DNA of 64,000 nt from Scolanthus callimorphus (lineage: Eukaryota > Cnidaria > Anthozoa > Actiniaria > Edwardsiidae): positions 7,050,251 to 7,114,250 of the forward strand of contig CM066924.1 in assembly GCA_033964015.1 (NCBI GenBank), read 5' to 3'. A program made the translations under genes and the position numbers. Below, one piece after another: positions 11,705 to 22,636 of the stretch (position 1 is the stretch's first letter; every line of letters starts with the position of its first letter). Below the pieces are notes generated by a model. The model searched no databases. It worked only from the letters and a program-made list of their open reading frames with translations, and had not been told where the DNA came from.

Positions 11705-11850
11705 GTGAGAGGGCTGGAGTGAAAGCAAGGTGGTCAAGAGATATTTGTTCATGCTAAACGTATGCCGAGATTTGTCTAAAATTAGACAACGCGAATAGGC
11801 GAAATCGCTGTGGTCTTGGTGGCTTATCATACTCTTCACTTTATTTTCAG
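11705..11850 (+). other. Predicted 146-bp phase-1 intron
   Basis: GT donor (gtgagag) at 11,705 and acceptor with a pyrimidine-rich tract (actcttcactttattttcag) ending at 11,850. The flanking frames join in phase. In the main exon the first half-repeat (RCGRKMYDTALQMCC) follows about 13 residues after the junction. Confidence 0.6.
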
Positions 11851-13977
11851 GTATCAGCAATAGTGTCCCAACTCTATATCGAAGGGCGAAAGCCAGATGT
11901 GGGCGGAAAATGTACGATACCGCACTCCAGATGTGCTGCCAGGGAGTTGTTCGCCTGAAGTATGGAGCCTATTTAAAATGCTGCAAAACACGCTCGTATG
12001 ACAGTCGTGGCTATTTGTGTTGCAAGAAATACATCGTAAGCAAAGCGGGGAAAAAATCCAAGTGTTGCCACACGAGGTCATACAATCCTTTGGACTATAT
12101 CTGTTGTGAAGGGAGAGTTGTAAGAAATTCTGGTTTCAGGTCGGCATGCTGTGGACCGCGATCATATAGCCGTCATAACTCTTTATGTTGTCAGGCAAAC
12201 ATAATTAAGAAATCCAATCGCTATTACAAGTGCTGCGATAGGAAAACCTATGATAGTAGATATTATCTTTGTTGTAGTGGTACAACAGTGGTTGCCAAAG
12301 TCGGATCGAGGTCAAAGTGCTGCCGTTTACACGCGTACGACCCGCGTAATTTTTTGTGCTGTGATCTCAAATTGTCAGGAGGTCTAACCCTTACTCAACT
12401 TGTTGCGGGTCACGCACGTTTGATGCTCGATATTACATTTGTTGTTTGGGGAGAATTGAAGGGAGGCCGGCTAGGCTCTCTGCCTGTTGTGACACCCGGC
12501 CTTATAACACCGCTCTTTATATGTGTTGCACCGGCAGAGTGGTGAAAAAGTCTGGTAATTCCCGGTGCTGTGGAACGCATTCTTACAATCCTCGTACTCA
12601 CGTATGTTGTAACGGAAGGGCAGCGTTCAACTATGGGCGATATACTCGCTGTTGTGGGACACGTTCGTATAACAGCCTCTATACTGTGTGCTGTTACGGT
12701 GGAGTGACTAGAAAAACAGGCGTCTATTCGCGATGTTGCGCACGACTGTCCTACAATGCCCGTACATACATGTGCTGTGCTGGCAACATAGTAAATCACC
12801 CTGGGCGTTTTGCAAGATGTTGTGGAAGGGAGAGTTACAGCGCTTTCTATTCCTTGTGTTGCGGCGGGAATGTCGCTCCATATCTTGGCCGAGGATCGCT
12901 TACTCGGTGTTGTGGGTCTCAGTCGTATAACGCACGCCGCTTTATATGTTGCAACAGGAAACTCTTGCAAAGTCTCGTTATACTCGTTGTTGCCGCGCGC
13001 TTTCTTATGACACCCGGTATTACATGTGCTGTGGCGGGACGATTGTAAGTAAGCCGCGTTATTGGGCGCGCTGCTGTGGCCAACAATCCTACAGTTCCAC
13101 ATATGCTGCGGTGGCAAACTTCATCACAGAAATCATGGTCGATATACTCTCTGCTGCGGTACAAAGCTCTATGACTATCGCTATTATATTTGTTGTCAAG
13201 GAAAAGTTGTAGGAAACTCTGGGGGGTATTCTCGCTGTTGTGGTGCGCAGTCGTACAGCTCTCGATTCGCTACCTGTTGCGGTGGTGTCATCACCCGCAG
13301 ATACATACCATATTTTCGGTGCTGCGGCACGCGCCCTTTTACCCCTCCACGTCAGATGTGTTGTAGTGGGAGCATTGTCCCAAACCTTTTCTCGTCTGCC
13401 CGTTGTTGTGGCAAACACACATACCGTCCACAGCATTCAATATGCTGTGGCGGCAAAGTGGTACACACAAACGGAGCGCGTTACCTGCGCTGTTGTGGCA
13501 TCAACTCGTACAACCCTAGGATCTCTAGGTGTTGTGCTAAGCATGTGGTCCCTAGCTTAGGGAGATTCTTCGCCTGTTGCAGGACCAAAGGTTATGACAG
13601 GCGTTTTCACTTGTGCTGTGGTGGTACAATAGTGAATAAGTCTCCGTATCACCACTATCGCTGCTGCGGAACAAACACATATGACCCCCGCTACTTTGTT
13701 TGTTGCAATAGGAACGTTGTGAGAAAAGTCGGGTTCTCAAGCCGCTGTTGCGCTGGGCGCGCATATAGCTCAACCAATAATCTCTGCTGTAAAGGACAAA
13801 TAGTCGCAAAGTCTGCATTCTATGCTAGGTGTTGTGGATCAAAATCATACAGTATCCGCCATCAAACTTGTTGTAGAGGAAACATTAATCCAAGACCTGG
13901 CCGGTTCGCTGGTTGTTGCGGCGCACGCGCGTTTAACGCTCTTCATTACATATGCTGCGCGGGTAAGCTCAACAAGA

Positions 13978-14848
13978 CCCGGCGTAATCAATCGAACGTT
14001 CGGTAATCGAACTCAATCGAATACCAATCGTTCGATTGATTTTCGACTTGTTCGGCAATCGAACACAATCGAACTCACAGCAAAATCTTCACAATCGAAC
14101 AAAATCGAACGTTCGGAAATCGAACTTTAAACATACTTAGATTTTTCTACCTAAAGGTACCAAATTAGGAGTGGTTTTATCTGATTTTGACTCCAAAAAG
14201 GTACCTACAAGTCCGAACATAGTGCAGAATTTTTAAAAGACATGAGCTACTAGACGTTTGAAGCTACACTAGCCTGTAAAAGATTATGTGCTGAGACAAT
14301 ACACCAAATGTTTCACTCCAAAATATGCTACCCTAACTAGCAGAGGCTTTTCCTCGGTAACTCGCTCTTTTGTTTTGTTGCTAGCGCTCGCGGTTTTGCT
14401 GTCGTGCGTTTTCATTTGTTATCTCGCCCCCGGCCAAAACAACTACGCGAATGTGTGACACGTGACTAACTTTGTAAAATTTTAAAAGACTGGACAGAAG
14501 AAAGCACTCATGCTCGCAGGTTACAATGTGGTAAAACATGTTTCTTTTTTACCCCCCAAAATGTACCAGAGGGCCCTAAAAATTACATGAACCAAAAACA
14601 TCCCCTCCCCAAAGGTTTGGGAGTCCCCGTCTTTCTCCGGGAAATCCTGTCACACATTATTCATAATTACCGAACAAAATCGAACAATCCAATCTGTTCG
14701 ATTGGTTGGTGTTCGATTTTGTTCGAAAATCGAACTCACAGCAAAGCTCGCGTTCGATTTTGTTCGAGTGCCGAACAAATCGAACGATTGGTGTTCGATT
14801 GCGTTCGATTGATTTATTGTTCGGATTTGTTCGATTGATTACGCCGGG
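13978..14848. mobile_element. 871-bp non-autonomous DNA transposon inserted in the galaxin-like exon
   Basis: Both ends carry a perfect 20-bp inverted repeat, CCCGGCGTAATCAATCGAAC, and are flanked by the direct repeat ACAAGA (13,972-13,977 and 14,849-14,854). The sub-terminal regions are rich in AATCGAAC and CGAACAAAATCGAAC motifs in both orientations. The middle (14,130-14,650) has no coding capacity. Removing the element plus one ACAAGA rejoins the galaxin frame exactly: the preceding codons AAC AAG run on into repeat 26. The superfamily is not assigned; a 6-bp TSD is compatible with several. Confidence 0.92.
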
Positions 14849-14943
14849 ACAAGAAACCTGCAACGTATTATCGCTGCTGTGGTGATCGCCCGTATAATGC
14901 AAGAACTCAGCGCTGCTCATCCGACAAAATCACTGCTATATAG

Positions 14944-15640
14944 CGTTGTTCATGCTAACGTCATTGTGCCAATAGATCGATTGGTTCACAGAACAAATGA
15001 CGCTATTCAATGCATGTTTGCACATTAACATTAGATTGCGATGTTGATAAACAGTGAACAGCGGTATATTTACGATACAGGATACTCATTTAATAAACAT
15101 ATAAACACAGTACCCCGTATATCATAGTCATCACCTTTATCCTTTATCGGGATATAATAGACACCGTATAATCCTATGATATCTCTTTTTTGTGTAAATT
15201 GAGGACGAGATATCATAGGATTCAAGTATATTCAAAGCGTTCAGTCGGTAGATTCCGCCGAAAATAGCACTCAAAAAGGCGAATAGACGTGACCAATATA
15301 GGATTCATCCTTTGGTCACTGAATTTATGAGTAACTAATGTTTCATTGGGTTTGCAAACAACGAGAAAACGCCGCGAGTTTTTTACTGTTTTCGAGTTGT
15401 TTGTAATCCCAATGAAACACGCAGAACGAGTTTTTGGAATTACTTCTCGCACAAATAAAATACACAGTTTATATCATGTTATGCAATCACGCTTAGAATG
15501 TTAAAGAGCAAAAACGTGTGATTACATAAGCCCAAAGACCAAATTAGCTGATTACATAAGCCCTTTTGTTCAGGCAAAGAACATGCCTTCTAATCAAAAG
15601 CTAGATTGTACAACCCTTGTATATGCTAATTGAATCGCCA
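14944..15640. other. Downstream of galaxin: two small palindromes
   Basis: A palindrome 'aatcctatgatatctc...gagatatcataggatt' lies at about 15,170-15,223. A second one starts 'tgtttcattgggtttgcaaacaac' and ends 'gttgtttgtaatcccaatgaaaca' at about 15,341-15,419. Both are hairpin repeats. No polyadenylation site for galaxin can be assigned with certainty. Confidence 0.5.
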
Positions 15641-15651
15641 TTTCACCTTTA

Positions 15652-16207
15652 ACATGGCGCAGTCAAGGTTTCGTCCGCCTAAGACTGCGGAAGAAAAAGA
15701 AAGTATTTGCGGGCAAGGATATCGGTATCCGCCCAAAACTCTCTACCAAATCGTGTGCGAGATACGTCGGTATCTGCTGGAACGAAAGCCCAACCTGGGT
15801 TGGATTTTAATTTCTTGGATGGCAACGACAAAGGTTAGTTTATGTTTATATGTCCACGTTTCTGCTCCAAGCATGTCATTAGCAACGATATTATCAGTGT
15901 AATTTGGAGAGCTAGTTTGTTAAGTAAGCTTTCGACTGATAATTAACAGCGTTTTGCAGCGTTTTGGTTCAAATTCAAGCGGATGGAAATAGATTGCTGG
16001 TTTTAAAATATTTTTGGGTCTTTTGGGCAAACAAGATTCGAGTGCAACAACGAATTGGACACTAGTCTTTTTTATAACATTTTTGTTCTGTCAGATTTGC
16101 TCACTTCAGACGTTGGCTGGATGCAGAAGGGAAGGACGGAACGAGCGGGCAGGATTGACGCTAAAGAACAAGAAAGAGAAGAAGCTGCCGATCAAGACAA
16201 TTAAACA
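15652..16207 (+). pseudogene. Remnant of a ZMYM/KIAA1958-like (Crypton-derived recombinase-domain) gene
   Basis: The first piece (about 15,652-15,835) starts MAQSRFRPPKTAEEKES and continues YRYPPKTLYQIVCEIRRYL and, after a frame change, LDFNFLDGNDK just before GTTAGT, a possible splice donor. The second piece (about 16,095-16,205) follows a T-rich acceptor (tttttgttctgtcag) and reads FAHFRRWLDAEGKDGTSGQ, with a further frame change, then an acidic lysine/glutamate tail and a stop. The pattern PP.TLYQI...I.RYL, then NF.D..D, then F...LDAE is the start of the DUF3504-type domain that vertebrate ZMYM2/KIAA1958 proteins share with Crypton tyrosine recombinases. The part that should link MAQSRF to YPPKT is missing. 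It is identified from memory of the motif only; probably a decayed copy. Confidence 0.45.
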
Positions 16208-16534
16208 TATATATATTTGTGTTTGAGTAGTCTATGAATATGCTAATTAAGAACTCATGTCACTAGTGTTGGAAATCGTTTCAAACACTAGTGATTTTCA
16301 ACTGGTGTTTCATTGGGTTTCCAAAGTCATACACCTGACCAAATGCAAGAACCCCATTGGTCTACACCCTCATGAATAATTAATGAGTTTGAGAATTTTG
16401 TTAAAACAACCGTGAAATGTTACGTAAACTCAACGCGGTCGTATAACAACGGTTTATCTTGCAAGTGAAACCTAGTGTATGTATTATCCCTGTGTACAGA
16501 GTTGAAATACTCGGTGTCCCTTTCGGCGATTTTC
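16208..16534. other. No gene; small palindrome
   Basis: A palindrome 'cactagtgttggaaatcg...caaacactagtg' lies near 16,260-16,294, and a partial copy of the 'gtgtttcattgggttt' repeat seen at 15,341 lies near 16,304. Nothing else is recognised. Confidence 0.4.
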
Positions 16535-16810
16535 CATATCAAGATAGCAGTGTCGCCTTTCTAGAGATTGACCGGGCTTCCTGTGGTATCTTGTCTCCAT
16601 TGTTACCAGGCTCTTGAACGTGAACATTACAGTGGAAAATGCACATAGCATCTTTCCTCGAGTATAGTTGAGTTCTGGTTGAGTTTTAAGCTTTCTAAGC
16701 CAATAGAAATAGTGAAAAACTTACTGGGATTCCAAATATGGTATGCAGGTATTTCCTTATAAGGAAGTTGGAGAATGTCGACACTTTTTCAAGGGAACTA
16801 TCTTGATATG
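16535..16810. mobile_element. MITE, copy 1 (CATATCAAGA family)
   Basis: It is 276 bp long with ends CATATCAAGA and TCTTGATATG. The interior matches the copy at 18,311-18,585 in the same orientation (shared 'gggcttcctgtggt', 'gttctggttgagttt' and 'ttactgggattccaaatatg' blocks). Non-coding. Confidence 0.8.
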
Positions 16811-17141
16811 CTTATTCTCAGAACTCCTACTTTACACTTCCGAAGTGAAACATGAAGTGTGACGACTTTTTCGCGAAGGTTCAAACTCAGCCACGCGAAA
16901 TACACAGAGACGCTAATGACTTCGACTTGATAAAAGACTCACAGGAGAACGCTCTGCCCGCGCGGTCTCAGGTGTGTTTTCAAAGGCTTGACTTGGGGCT
17001 TATACGCGGGTCAAAAACACTTTTGCAAATATCTCGTGAAGGAAAAAAAGCTGAGGTTACCAAACTTGGAAGTTTTGTCTTAATTTTGTCATCTTCAAGA
17101 TATTGACATTACTGGTTGCCATGGATTTTGCTTTTTTGACG

Positions 17142-17423
17142 TTCAATTGAAAATGGGGAACATAGAGCATCTAAGGATATTAACAATTTATGTATATTTT
17201 CATTGTTTACATTGTTCCCCATAATAAATTGCCTTTTAATCGTGTCCAGCATCACGTGGTCGTGTGAAACGTTGCCATTGTAACAAACGATACCTGTCTA
17301 TCACAGTTTTAAAGGTGGCCTGCCTTAAAAGGCAATTTATTATGGGGAACAACGTAAACATTGAAAATGTACGTAAATTGTTTATATCCTTAGGTGCCCT
17401 ATGTTCCCCATTTTCGCTTGAAT
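17142..17423. repeat. Foldback MITE with ~98-bp arms
   Basis: The left arm (17,142-17,239) runs from 'aaaatggggaacatag' to 'ccccataataaattgccttt'. The right arm (17,321-17,423) is its inverse, 'aaaggcaatttattatgggg' to 'ctatgttccccatttt'. A loop of about 80 bp lies between. Non-coding. Confidence 0.8.
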
Positions 17424-17539
17424 GCGAAAATGACAAAATTAGCATGTTGCCCCCTTAATTTGGTTGACAAATACTGTCAATATATTAGGATTGCACAATT
17501 AAGATACCTGCCAAGTTTGGTTACTTCAGCTCTATCCCT

Positions 17540-18129
17540 TCACGATTTTGGGAGATATGATTGTGATCCGCGTATAAGCCCCTTTCCGTGCAAGTCAAGC
17601 CTTAACGTACCTGAGTTATTAGTTGAATCCCTAGCAGTGAAATTGATAACATCGGAGCGATCAATGAACTGAGCTCTCAAATAATCGGGCAGTAGCCCGT
17701 CCAATATTTTCAACATCAAGATGCACTTCGTCTCCAACTGTCTTTTTGCAATTCTTTTCCAGTTGAGTTTCCCCAGCACTTCAGAGCAGGGCGTGTCAGA
17801 AGTGGAAAACGTAAGAATGCGGGCAGCCCTATTTTGTAGTTTTTGCAATTTACTCGAAAGAGTCTCGCTACAATTATCCCCGAAATGGGAGAACAGTAAT
17901 CAAAGTGTGGCTGAATGATTGTCTTGTAGATCATTTCTAATGTCGTTAATGGAACAAAAGGACGAACTCGTTTTAGCGCCCCAATTCCCGAAGCGATTTT
18001 CTTAGAAATAATATTAATGTGCTCTTCCCAACTAAGGTTCTCGTGAAGAGTGACATCTAGTGATTTAGCAGATTTGACTCTTTCGATTACATTGTCATTG
18101 ATATTAATATTAAAATCGCTATTGGGCAT
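17540..18129 (-). pseudogene. LINE reverse transcriptase C-terminal fragment
   Basis: Read on the minus strand, the piece begins with NVIERVKSAKSLDVTLHENLSWEEHI, the motif that follows the RT domain (usually K.LGV.ld.nLsW..Hi). It continues ...LRTLEMIYKTIIQPHFDYCSP-like text, then in another frame LQNRAARILTF, the classic Q.RA.R.I motif. A frame change lies near 17,845. Both ends are lost. It is unlike the LINE at 1,517 in detail, so it is a different family. The aspartate box of the RT is not included. Confidence 0.8.
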
Positions 18130-18310
18130 GGTGTTAGCAAGTCTTTACTTGGATTACCTCCTTGAATATGGGTCCCTGTTCTTCTATGATCACGCGAAAA
18201 AAACTTTTTTGGAGAAAGTTTAGACAGATAACAAGGAAGTGTTTACGAGTAAAATTGACATAAGACAATAACTTTTTCTCTCTAGTGTGAATTCGGCTAT
18301 TATTTAGCGG

Positions 18311-18585
18311 CATATCAAGAAAACATTGTCGTCTTTCTAGAGATAGAGCGGGCTTCCTGTGGTGTCTTGTCTACCTTGTTTCCAGGTTCTTGACCGTGAA
18401 AAACACAGCAGAAAATGCACATAACATATTTTCTCGAGTGTATTTGAGTTCTGGTTGAGTTTGAAGTATTCTACGTCAATACAAATAGTGAAAAACTTAC
18501 TGGGATTCCAAATATGGTATGCAGATACTTCCTTATAAGGAAGTTGAAGAAAGTCGACAATTTTTAAGGGAATTTTCTTGATATG
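18311..18585. mobile_element. MITE, copy 2 (CATATCAAGA family)
   Basis: 275 bp, ends CATATCAAGA and TCTTGATATG, collinear with 16,535-16,810. A run of about 19 G follows its right end directly. Confidence 0.8.
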
Positions 18586-18619
18586 GGGAGTGGGGGGGGG
18601 GGGGGGGGTAGAATACATT

Positions 18620-18830
18620 AGCTGTTTTCACACTACATGACGGAAAACTCATCATAACGAGTTTTCCGTCTGATATGAACTCAGACGGATTTCCTGTCAA
18701 AAACCCGTCTCGTCCTGGTTCCACACTAACAATTCCCGTCAAAAATCCGTCTCGTCCCAGTTTCACAAAAATATAGGACCAGTTTTCCCTCCGGACGAGT
18801 TTGCCATCTCTAGTGTGAATACGGCTATTT
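18620..18830. repeat. 'Acggaaaactcgtc' MITE-like repeat
   Basis: Several degenerate copies of 'gacggaaaactcgt', 'ccgtctcgtcc' and their complements lie in a segment ending 'agtgtgaatacggct'. The same words occur at about 42,735-43,030, which also has 'agtgtgagtacagct' and 'agccgtattcacact'. The two regions are copies of one foldback family. Confidence 0.6.
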
Positions 18831-18834
18831 ACCT

Positions 18835-19262
18835 ATCTAATAATTAGGTTTTTCTGCTGCTGTGTGTATGGCTTGATGGGCTTCTGGCAATAATGAGGCG
18901 ACGCACGGTTCTGAAAGTTCGCAGAACGAAGCATTGGCATTTGACTGAAAAGTTTTCTGAAAATTTCCAGATATAGATATAGATTTGCAGTTTACCTGTC
19001 GTAGACCATGTTGGCCGCCTAGTGAACCGCATGACGTCGAAACACCTCAGAGAAGGGAATTTGCAGGTGCCAGCACAGGTGTGCGCATTTATCGAAGACG
19101 GACATGTCTTCCAGGGTGTGCGGTGAATCAAAAGTTAATCAAAACAATACCTTTATATCCATAATTCTGCCCTCGTTTGAGACGCATTATTTCTAGAAGT
19201 CTCTAAGGAATGGATTTTTTTAGAGCTTTGAATTTGAAATGTTATACGGAAAGCGTTTCTAC
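18835..19262. repeat. Interspersed repeat, copy 1 (partner at 43,085-43,645)
   Basis: Shared blocks in the same order include 'tgatgggcttctg', 'aagcattggcatttgact', 'ttggccgccta'/'gtggccgccta', 'aggtgtgcg.attatcgaagac' and 'gacgcattatttctagaagt'. The copies differ by small indels. They are non-coding. Confidence 0.75.
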
Positions 19263-19268
19263 AAATTT

Positions 19269-19451
19269 CGCCATGGTATAGCTGTATTAGATAGCATAGT
19301 TAGTAAGGCACTGGGCACCCTGTGTAATCCACCTCGTGGTCAGCGGTCACGTGACATGTTATCCCTGTTCACGGTCCGGGTCATGGCCGCCATGTTGTCG
19401 GAGTAAATCTGTGATGAAGTAAACCTGACTATTGTCATCTTTCCTTAATGG
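19269..19451. repeat. 183-bp direct terminal repeat, left copy
   Basis: It matches 22,637-22,819 over 183 bp with two differences that I could find. It begins CGCCATGGTATAGCTG and ends TCCTTAATGG. See the entry at 19,269-22,819 for its meaning. Confidence 0.9.
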
Positions 19452-20555
19452 AGTGGTGTCTTACGGTGGGATTAGACGAATACTAGGTCACCGGCCTCCC
19501 AAAGGAGGAGGTTATCTTTGATATATATATGCTACAATGACAATTATGAGGGTTTCTGTGTCAAGCCTTGCATACTTCATGCCCGGTAGACTATCCGGTT
19601 GGAGCAGCATTTCTCCTTCATCGGCTGGGCAAATGGACCCGGGCCGTGTTCCAAACAACTACCCATGGATTGACCCAAGACTGCGGACGATTACACCGAC
19701 TTTTCGAGCGGCCTCACTCCTCAAGACACGAGTAGAGTTGATGTAACACAGTCAAGATCCAATGAAGCCCCTTGCTAACTCATCACATCCACACGTACGA
19801 GACTGACATTAAAACTTTGCTATTATTTTCGAGCTCACATCTACGAACCCCACGGGACTCGATGATTAAACGGAGCCGCCATTTTTACGTTCTTTTCTTC
19901 ATCCGGCATTGACTCTTAAAAAAAACTTCCTGAACCACCGGCGATTGAAGTCAAGTTCTCCACGTCAGCATGTTCAACACCATCCCAAGCCAAATACAAA
20001 CTTAACCTACTATCCTCTTCGGCCTACCTCAGCCCTGCTACCAGCCCTCTCAAGATTATGGACACTGCCACTCTGGAATCTAGTCTCTATATATTTCTGT
20101 TTTAGTTTATCCATGGACACACCCTGACTTTAATTTCTCGGTTTTTCTGCTTTTGTTTTTTTAACCATCATCTAGTTTATCGCTTGATTTATTTACATAG
20201 CATCATACACTTTTTGTTGGTTTAAGGTTATTCCCCTGTTTTGCACGGCGTACGCTGTTCTGCGCATGGACGCGCGATCAATTCGTTCGAAAATGACGCA
20301 ATCGAGCGCGCGCGCGCAAGCTAAATATCCCCATTTGAGCGAGAAACACCAAGAAAAAGTCACTTTTTGGGATATTGCGCGAAAACAAAATTGGGCACCC
20401 CCATTTTTTATTTTACCATTTTGATAAGACTTTCATTCCCCTGTTATAAAAAAAGTTTAAAGAAATTTCTACGACAAGTTTTTGAGCTATCGTCATAAAA
20501 AGCCCCAAAATGAGACACCAAAGACTCTCAAATTATCACGAGCGGTGCGCACATT
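19452..20555. other. Interior, no recognised gene
   Basis: No domain is recognised in the short frames. A '(gc)n' stretch (cgagcgcgcgcgcgc) lies near 20,304-20,318. Confidence 0.35.
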
Positions 20556-20559
20556 TTTG

Positions 20560-20885
20560 CACATTTTGAAGAGTAGCGTCAACGCACATAGAAAATTAAA
20601 CATTCCAATGTTCGTCCTAGGTAGTGAAGCATCCAACATTTCTGTTCAAACTTGCAAGCGAACTGGATTGCTTCAGTAGTGAGCGTTTTATTACAATTTT
20701 CTTGTTTCACGTATTCCTTCATTAAATAGCCCTCAGCACGAAAAATGGGGTATGTTTGCGCCATCGCAGTTTCTAAACGAGCATGGGCACCCCCTCTTTT
20801 TATTTCATATTTTCATTCCTTATATACTAAATAGTAAATAGACAAATTAAGAAAAAAATTCTACGACAAGTTTTATTTGAGGGGA
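20560..20885. repeat. Interspersed repeat, copy 2 (partner at 1-285)
   Basis: Collinear with the first 285 bases of the window: 'caaacttgcaag', 'attaaatagccctc', 'tttctaaac', 'tttttatttcatattttca' and 'cgacaagttttattt' occur in the same order. It ends at about 20,885 in 'gaggggaattacc'. Confidence 0.65.
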
Positions 20886-22440
20886 ATTACCTTAATGCTA
20901 GATCATAGTAGTTACCATATATCTGCATACCTATCATTGTATCCCATATTTGTCCATGCATACTTCCCATTGTACTATTCATTGTACTGTCAACCCATCT
21001 TGTTTCACTTTGTATAGTTCTGTACATCTCACCTCATTTCATGTTATGGTTACATGTTTGTATTCACAGTTGTATCCTCATCTGTACCCATCTCCATTTT
21101 CAGAAACAGCAAGGGGGTAGAAAGGGAAAAAAAGTGGTCACCCCCCCCCCCCCCCCCCCCCCATACATGGTACCACCAGTAGCCATGTATGGTATGTTAT
21201 ATTGTAGTTTATAAAATAACTAAGATAGTACGCGCGCTCTCATTGGTCGACAGGTGTGTTTAGATGAGAGTATATAAACACGGTTGTGATGTCACGCCCG
21301 GGACGATGTTTGCGCTGCTTTCTTTTTTCATTCTTACATTTTGACAAACATTTATCCAAACACTTGAAGCAATGAAATTGTGAAAGCAGTGCTGTTTTCT
21401 TTTTTAGCTATCATTCGTTGTCCCATCCTTTAACCACAAGTTCAAATAATTGGCTTGTCTTCGACTTTGTTAGTCAAACCCACGCGTGTACTTAAATTTT
21501 CACGATTGTCAACATTTCGTACGATTTAAACATGATATTTTTGTCCTCTGGCATCCTCTTCCCTCCCTTTATGAAACGATTTCTTTGATTTCTTGGAACT
21601 TTTTAAAGCATACAGCTCGTACTAAGAGGAGAAAAACAACACAAATCAAGTTATAAAGCGACCCAACTAAAATTCTGAACTTGGAGACTTTCGGCGAATC
21701 GGCTAGCCAAAATGAAGACCAAATTATGGAACAATTCACAATTTATTTCCACTTTCTTTCCTATTCAATGATGATCTTTCACAAGCCGAGTAGGTAAGAA
21801 ATCGTTTGCTAGCAAGTTAACAAGATTTGGAGTATTAACAAAACATGAAATTCTTACCGGCGATCGGCGATCGGCGAACACCGACGGCACTGTCGACGAA
21901 ACTTTCACTTGATTTGCTTCAAAAATTCGTTATTCGTTCATGCCATCAGCAACAATTGAAGCCCCCATAGTATCATTCCAGTCTGGTATTCAACATTTTG
22001 CTTGATTTGAAGATTGAAACAAGACACGCGTCTTTTTTTGCTATCCAGCTTTTTCGATGCCGGCCGAATCTGCCTTTCCAAAACTCGTCAAAAGGCTCAA
22101 GTCAACACGATGGCCATTGTTGTACGGAAAATCCTTTGGCTTTGCAATTCTTAACCCGTACATCCCTTCATTGGCATTCGCTTATGCTTCAATTACCATA
22201 AACACCGTAGAAGAGGTCAATAAAGTTGTGAAATGTTTCTTAGAAAGCAGTTTTCTCTCGCCTCCCCTTCGCAAAACTTGCAGCCAACTTAGTGAAAAAC
22301 TTGAACACATGCGATATAACAAGCCCTCTGATTGGCCCGTTCAGGCCGTCGCGCGGTAAGGAGAATTTATATATTCACACAAAATGTTGAAATAAATTCA
22401 TTTTAAATCTTTCGCTTCAAAAAGTGAAAGATATTTTAAA
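20886..22440. other. No recognised gene; poly(C) run
   Basis: A homopolymer of about 22 C lies at 21,140-21,162. A TATA-like 'gagtatataaacac' lies at about 21,268. The open frame at 22,057-22,359 (100 residues) has no recognisable domain and no splice context that I could see; it is left unassigned. Confidence 0.35.
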
Positions 22441-22585
22441 AGCAATAGAGAACTTTTTCCCAGTGTCTACATACTCTGATGCAAACACTCGGGTAGGTTG
22501 GGAGAATTCTCGACTAGTTATGCAGCCCAACCTCCCCTCGTGTTTGCATCAGAGTATGTAGACACGGAAAAAGTTCTCTATTGCT
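22441..22585. mobile_element. Hairpin MITE (AGCAATAGAGAAC family), complete copy
   Basis: The arms are 'agcaatagagaactttttcc', then 'gtgtctacatactctgatgc', then 'aaacac', matched in inverse order at the right end. TAAA lies on each side, a possible TSD. A second, one-sided copy is at 49,788-49,927. Confidence 0.85.
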
Positions 22586-22636
22586 TAAATCTCGTTTCCC
22601 ATGTAAAAAGAATGTAATAGAAAAGAAAACAGGTTG

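Larger units (their letters stand above)
11628..14943 (+). pseudogene. Galaxin-like skeletal matrix protein gene, interrupted
   Basis: Galaxins are secreted, cysteine-rich proteins of the coral skeletal organic matrix. The main exon (from 11,851) encodes 26 repeats of about 28-31 residues of the form CCGxRSYNxRxxxCC-(G/N)G-xVxxxxGxYxR, the galaxin hallmark of paired cysteines. The stop (TAG) is at 14,941-14,943. Published galaxins are around 340 residues (from memory); this one would be near 740, so it is expanded. Three frameshifts, all consistent with a net loss of one base, lie near 12,376-12,392, 12,955-12,975 and 13,089-13,102; the cysteine pattern continues in the next frame each time. 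The element at 13,978-14,848 splits repeat 25 from repeat 26. No signal-peptide exon was found. With these breaks it is probably a pseudogene, or the indels are assembly errors and only the insertion is real. Confidence 0.88.

Noticed and set aside
11468..11722. 84-residue frame over the galaxin upstream exon
   Set aside because: Wrong frame for the splice to the repeat exon and begins inside the Kolobok-like TIR.
12410..13117. 235-residue minus-strand frame opposite galaxin
   Set aside because: Shadow of the cysteine-repeat codons; no domain, and the plus strand explains the constraint.
22057..22359. 100-residue frame MPAESAFPKLVKRLK...
   Set aside because: No recognised domain, no splice or promoter support; left as unassigned.
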